This document shows, piece by piece, positions 60,684 through 64,000 of a stretch of DNA of 64,000 bases. Source of the DNA: Pratylenchus scribneri (Eukaryota; Nematoda; Chromadorea; Rhabditida; Pratylenchidae). Under the pieces are notes generated by a model. That model had not been told where the DNA came from, searched no databases, and saw nothing but the letters and a program-made list of their open reading frames with translations. Both the position numbers and the translations under genes were made by a program. The stretch lies in assembly GCA_030063045.1 (NCBI GenBank), contig JAQSEB010000186.1, forward strand, positions 62,001 to 126,000. Direction: 5' to 3'. Position 1 is the first letter of the stretch; every line of letters starts with the position of its first letter.

Positions 60684-61950
60684 AAATTTGCTAAATGATG
60701 GCTAAAATCGAAAATAATAAGAGACAATCAATCACATATATTTTCGATTATTTAGAATTGAATTCAATAACATTTAACATTATTTGAATCCTTCACTTTG
60801 ACAACTTGCTAATTTTTTCTTAAGTTTTTAATATTTTATGTTAATAAAAATTAAACAAATTAAATGAATATTTTTATACTATGAATTTTAGCTAAATTAA
60901 GAATGGAGATGCGAAATTATCAAAAGATCGGCACCAAATATTATTTTTTTTACATAAATTTTTTAATAGATTTTACAATTCTTCCAGCAATGTTCTGTAG
61001 GAATCTTTTAAATTACATTATTCTTATAAAACTCTTATAATAATTGTTTTCTAAAAATATTTAAATTTTTTCTCGAGACAATTTTCACAAAGCCATCATC
61101 CATTTCTGTCTTTCGTCTTCCCTATTTTGTTTTTCTACGCAGATTATGTGAATTGTGGTAAAAATGATTTTTTTAAATTAAATAAATAGAATTTTTTAAA
61201 ATTATTTTTATTGCTTTGACTTAAACTTATTTTTTTCGCCTTGTTTTTGAATACTACTATTCTTTTTATACCAATTATATTTGTAATTTTTTATCTGTTT
61301 TTTTATATAATTTAATTTTTACCATTTGTTGTAGAAGTTAATTGTCATCCTCGGCCATGAAGGGAAAAATGTTCTTACTTTTGTTTTCAATGGGACAAAA
61401 CAAAATTGAATTCAAAAATATTATTTTCGAAAAATTACTAAATTTTTTTGTCGACAAATTTAATATTGCGCTGAATATGATTCAAAAAGAATTAGTAAAT
61501 TCAAGAAATGTAATTTATTTATTCAATCAATAGAAAAGAAAAAGAAATCGAATTGTAAAATCAGTAAATGAATGAATTGTAAAAAAATTGATAAAAAAAA
61601 TTGCTTGAACAATTTTATTCCATTAAAAAACAAGAACGAATTAAATAAATTTATTATAAAAATATGAAAACATAAATTTTAAACAAATTTAAAATTAATA
61701 AAAATGAAAAAATTGGATTTAAATGAATTAATAAAATTAAAACCATAAACCCTATATAAAGTAAAATGGTTAATCAAATATTATAATAAGGATTTGTGAA
61801 TTAAATATTGTTAAAATTGAGAAAATAAATAAATTGAAAATGAAGAATTTGTTCTTCTAACACATAACTCTGATTCAATTTATGTTTCTCATATCCTTTG
61901 TTTCTCTAAATGTGAAATTTGTTGATGGAAGAATTTTTAAGGTTGTTAAA
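60684..61950. other. Intergenic stretch between convergent genes
   Basis: AT-rich 3' flanks of copy F (plus) and the coiled-coil gene (minus). A plus-strand frame at 61342-61533 starts MSSSAMKGKMFLLLFSMG but lacks partner exons and is not called. Confidence 0.35.
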
Positions 61951-63717
61951 TTACCATTCCATTTTTATTGTTCCTCCGATTATTTTTCTCTTTTTGGCAT
62001 CCGGTGCCACCACAGCGTCAGCTGAATTCGTCCCCTTTTGCTGCTGCTTTCTACACTGCTCAATTTGTCCTCCATCCTTTTCCATCTGTTGCTAGAAAAA
62101 ATTATTTTTTAATTTTTAATATATCAAAATTAATTTCGGCTTTTCCATTTTACTTTTAATAAATAAAATTAAATTTTTTTAGTAAAATTAGACGCCATTT
62201 TAATATCCTATAAATTAAAATGATATATAATAGTCCTAAAACATCCGTTCTCTTTTTGTCCTATTTTTTTCAAAAAAATTTTTAAAACAATATTTTAGTG
62301 TCAAAAAATATTTTAAATGAAAATATTCTCACCTGCAGCTGCTTTCTCAATTCCATTTCAACATTCTTATTGTATTTTCCCAATCCAATCTATTAATTTT
62401 CGAATTTTATTTAAATTATTTTTATTTTTACTACTCACCAAAATGTTCTGCTTTTCCACGTCTGCAAGTGCCAATTCCTTGTCCACTTTGTCCTTCTCGG
62501 ATCGAATTTTTTCAATTTCTTGCTGAAATTTTTGTGGAAAATTATTATTTTATTGAATTTTCAATTTAAATTATTTTTTCAAAATAAGGTTCATAATTTT
62601 TGGAATAAAAATTCGAATTGTGAAAATACCCTATTTTTGTGATTTTAAATGAATATAACTTCAAATTTTTACAAATTTGATACCATTTAAACGAGTTAAA
62701 TTTGGTGAAAATTATTTACTTTTTTCCATAACTTAGATTTTATTAATAGCTTTTTGATATCAAAATATTCAAGAAAGATAATAAAAATATTGCTGAAAGA
62801 TATAATTGGCCTTTTGGCAACAAATAATATTAAATAATTTTCCCATAGAAAATATTTTCCCATATTTGAATAAAAATAAATATTCTAAATATTTATTCAA
62901 CCAAAAAATAACACCCCTTGGCCCCTTCCTCCCATCCAATTCCAAAACTTACTTTTAATTTGTTTCGCTCATTCTCTTCCATAATTCGGATTTGTTGATT
63001 TTCTGAATTTAAGGAATTTAATTTACTCCAAGCTCCAATCAATCAATAGAATATTGTGATCAATTTGTTCAAAATTAATTCGACCAAAAACAGGAAATTT
63101 TTTGGTGCCAAATAATGAACTAATTTGGATCATGCATTTAATAGCCTTAATTAATGGATAACATTTTTTAAACAATTTTGGCCATAAACTCGAAAAAAAA
63201 TTGCTCCAAAACTTTCGGGTGGGTGATTGTACAAAATGATAGCGAATGACCATTGACCATTATACTCAATAAAGAGTCAAAATGTTGGCAATTAAATCTA
63301 CTCTATAAAAACAGCCTACGGCACTGAAAATTCGTCAAATTTCCCGAGACAATAATCTATTCGTTTCGATTGTGTATTCCTATCAGGGATGGGTTCGATG
63401 TTTCGATTCGATGTTGATTTTCGGTCATTTTTGGCATCTAAAAAATTCATTTTTCGGTTTCAAAAAATTTTTTTGGCCCTCCGAAATGTCGATTATCGAT
63501 TTCGAAATTTGACCTTCCGAAATGTCGATTTTCGGTTTTTTTGTGACATCGAACCCACCCTGATTTATATATTCCCCCAGTTTTTTTTCTTATCTTAAAT
63601 TTTACTTCTTTTTTCCGCCTCTAATTTTTCATCCTTCGCCCAAATTTCCTTTTGTTTTTCCTCAATTTCTCGTTGCAATTTTTGGATTTTATCTTCATTT
63701 TTGTTCAATCCATTTTC
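61951..63717 (-). CDS. Coiled-coil protein, 5' end beyond window
   Basis: Five exons join in phase: 63717-63606, 63002-62953, 62522-62439, 62389-62333 and 62091-61951. They encode a long charged coiled coil (KIQKLQREIEEKQKEIW, QEIEKIRSEKDKVDKELAL, NKNVEMELRKQLQQQMEK) followed by a C-terminal part with a basic nuclear-localisation-like stretch (PDAKKRKIIGG). The first recognised exon starts in phase 0 after a TTTTTTCAG acceptor, so the start lies upstream, probably outside the window. The last exon is 141 nt, the same length as that of the coiled-coil gene at 3338, and both end in a basic tail, which suggests paralogy. A CAGGG-type MITE lies in the intron at 63384. Function unknown. Confidence 0.65.
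63384..63562. mobile_element. 179-bp MITE with CAGGGATGGGTTCGATGT ends
   Basis: The ends CAGGGATGGGTTCGATGT and ACATCGAACCCACCCTG are inverted repeats with one mismatch. The flanks ATTCCTAT and ATTTATAT agree at six of eight bases and could be a worn 8-bp target duplication. The interior repeats TTTCGATT and CCGAAATGTCGA. It lies in an intron of the coiled-coil gene. Confidence 0.75.
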
Positions 63718-64000
63718 CTGAAAAAAAAATAAAATATATTAATTTTCTTTGAATTTTATTTAAGAAAAAAGATTAATCCTATGATAGTTTAACATTGTAC
63801 TATTTTATTTAATTTTTGAGCTTTAAAAAAATTTTTTTTCTTGATAGGCTGAATTTAAAATTTTTTATTAATAGTAAAAAATAAATAAAACAAAATTTTA
63901 AACAAAATTTTAAATATCTTAATTGCCTTCACATAGATTAAGCAAAAATAAAAGTCTATAATTTAAAAAACAAAAAAAAAACAAGAAATTAGGCCGAAAT

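Noticed and set aside
61342..61533. 63-codon plus-strand frame near the end of the window
   Set aside because: A possible signal-like start, but no neighbouring exon and a strongly AT-biased composition.

Overview
The window is eukaryotic and looks like a very AT-rich nematode genome. Genes are split into many small exons by short AT-rich introns ending in tttcag or ttttag, and there is no operon-style packing. The gene content fits a nematode with effector-like families, such as a plant parasite of the Meloidogyne type: a lineage-expanded SPRY family, several small secreted cysteine-rich proteins, and large secreted nuclease-like proteins. The species is inferred, not shown. All gene models below were built by eye from splice signals, reading-phase agreement and similarity between copies inside the window.

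Left part (1-31.8 kb). Intact SPRY-family genes lie at 683-1906 (+), 12965-14190 (+) and 23434-25269 (-), with broken relatives at 20376-20904 and 26829-27874 and a lone first-exon relic near 28740. Between them lie a coiled-coil gene (3338-6410, -) whose large intron holds about 30 copies of a 33-bp repeat, a gene of unknown function (7619-8557, +), an eEF2-lysine methyltransferase (8697-11514, -; six exons, all phases close), an SLC22-like transporter (14851-18221, +), a secreted protein made of two eight-cysteine modules (18604-19505, -), a GST fragment, a secreted Cys/Gly/Asn-rich peptide (29685-30607, -) and a small acidic secreted protein (31434-31773, +).

Middle part (32-53 kb). This is the most interesting region. 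Two paralogous ten- to twelve-exon genes (34211-39360 and 46730-52893, both +) encode secreted proteins with two tandem EndoG/NUC-type nuclease domains. The N-terminal domain has lost the catalytic histidine motif, and the C-terminal domain keeps it in the form N-H-G-H. Between them lies a third multi-exon gene (40578-46002, +) with weak nuclease-like segments. Upstream of both first exons are related, unusually GC-rich repeats. The second nuclease gene has two homologous lysine-rich 3' exons, one of which ends in eight 11-residue coiled-coil repeats.

Right part (53-64 kb). A divergent SPRY gene (53712-56331, -), another intact SPRY family member (59483-60683, +) and a coiled-coil gene running off the right edge (61951 onward, -). 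Many introns and spacers carry small non-autonomous DNA transposons with terminal inverted repeats. Two of these are flanked by exact 8-bp target duplications.
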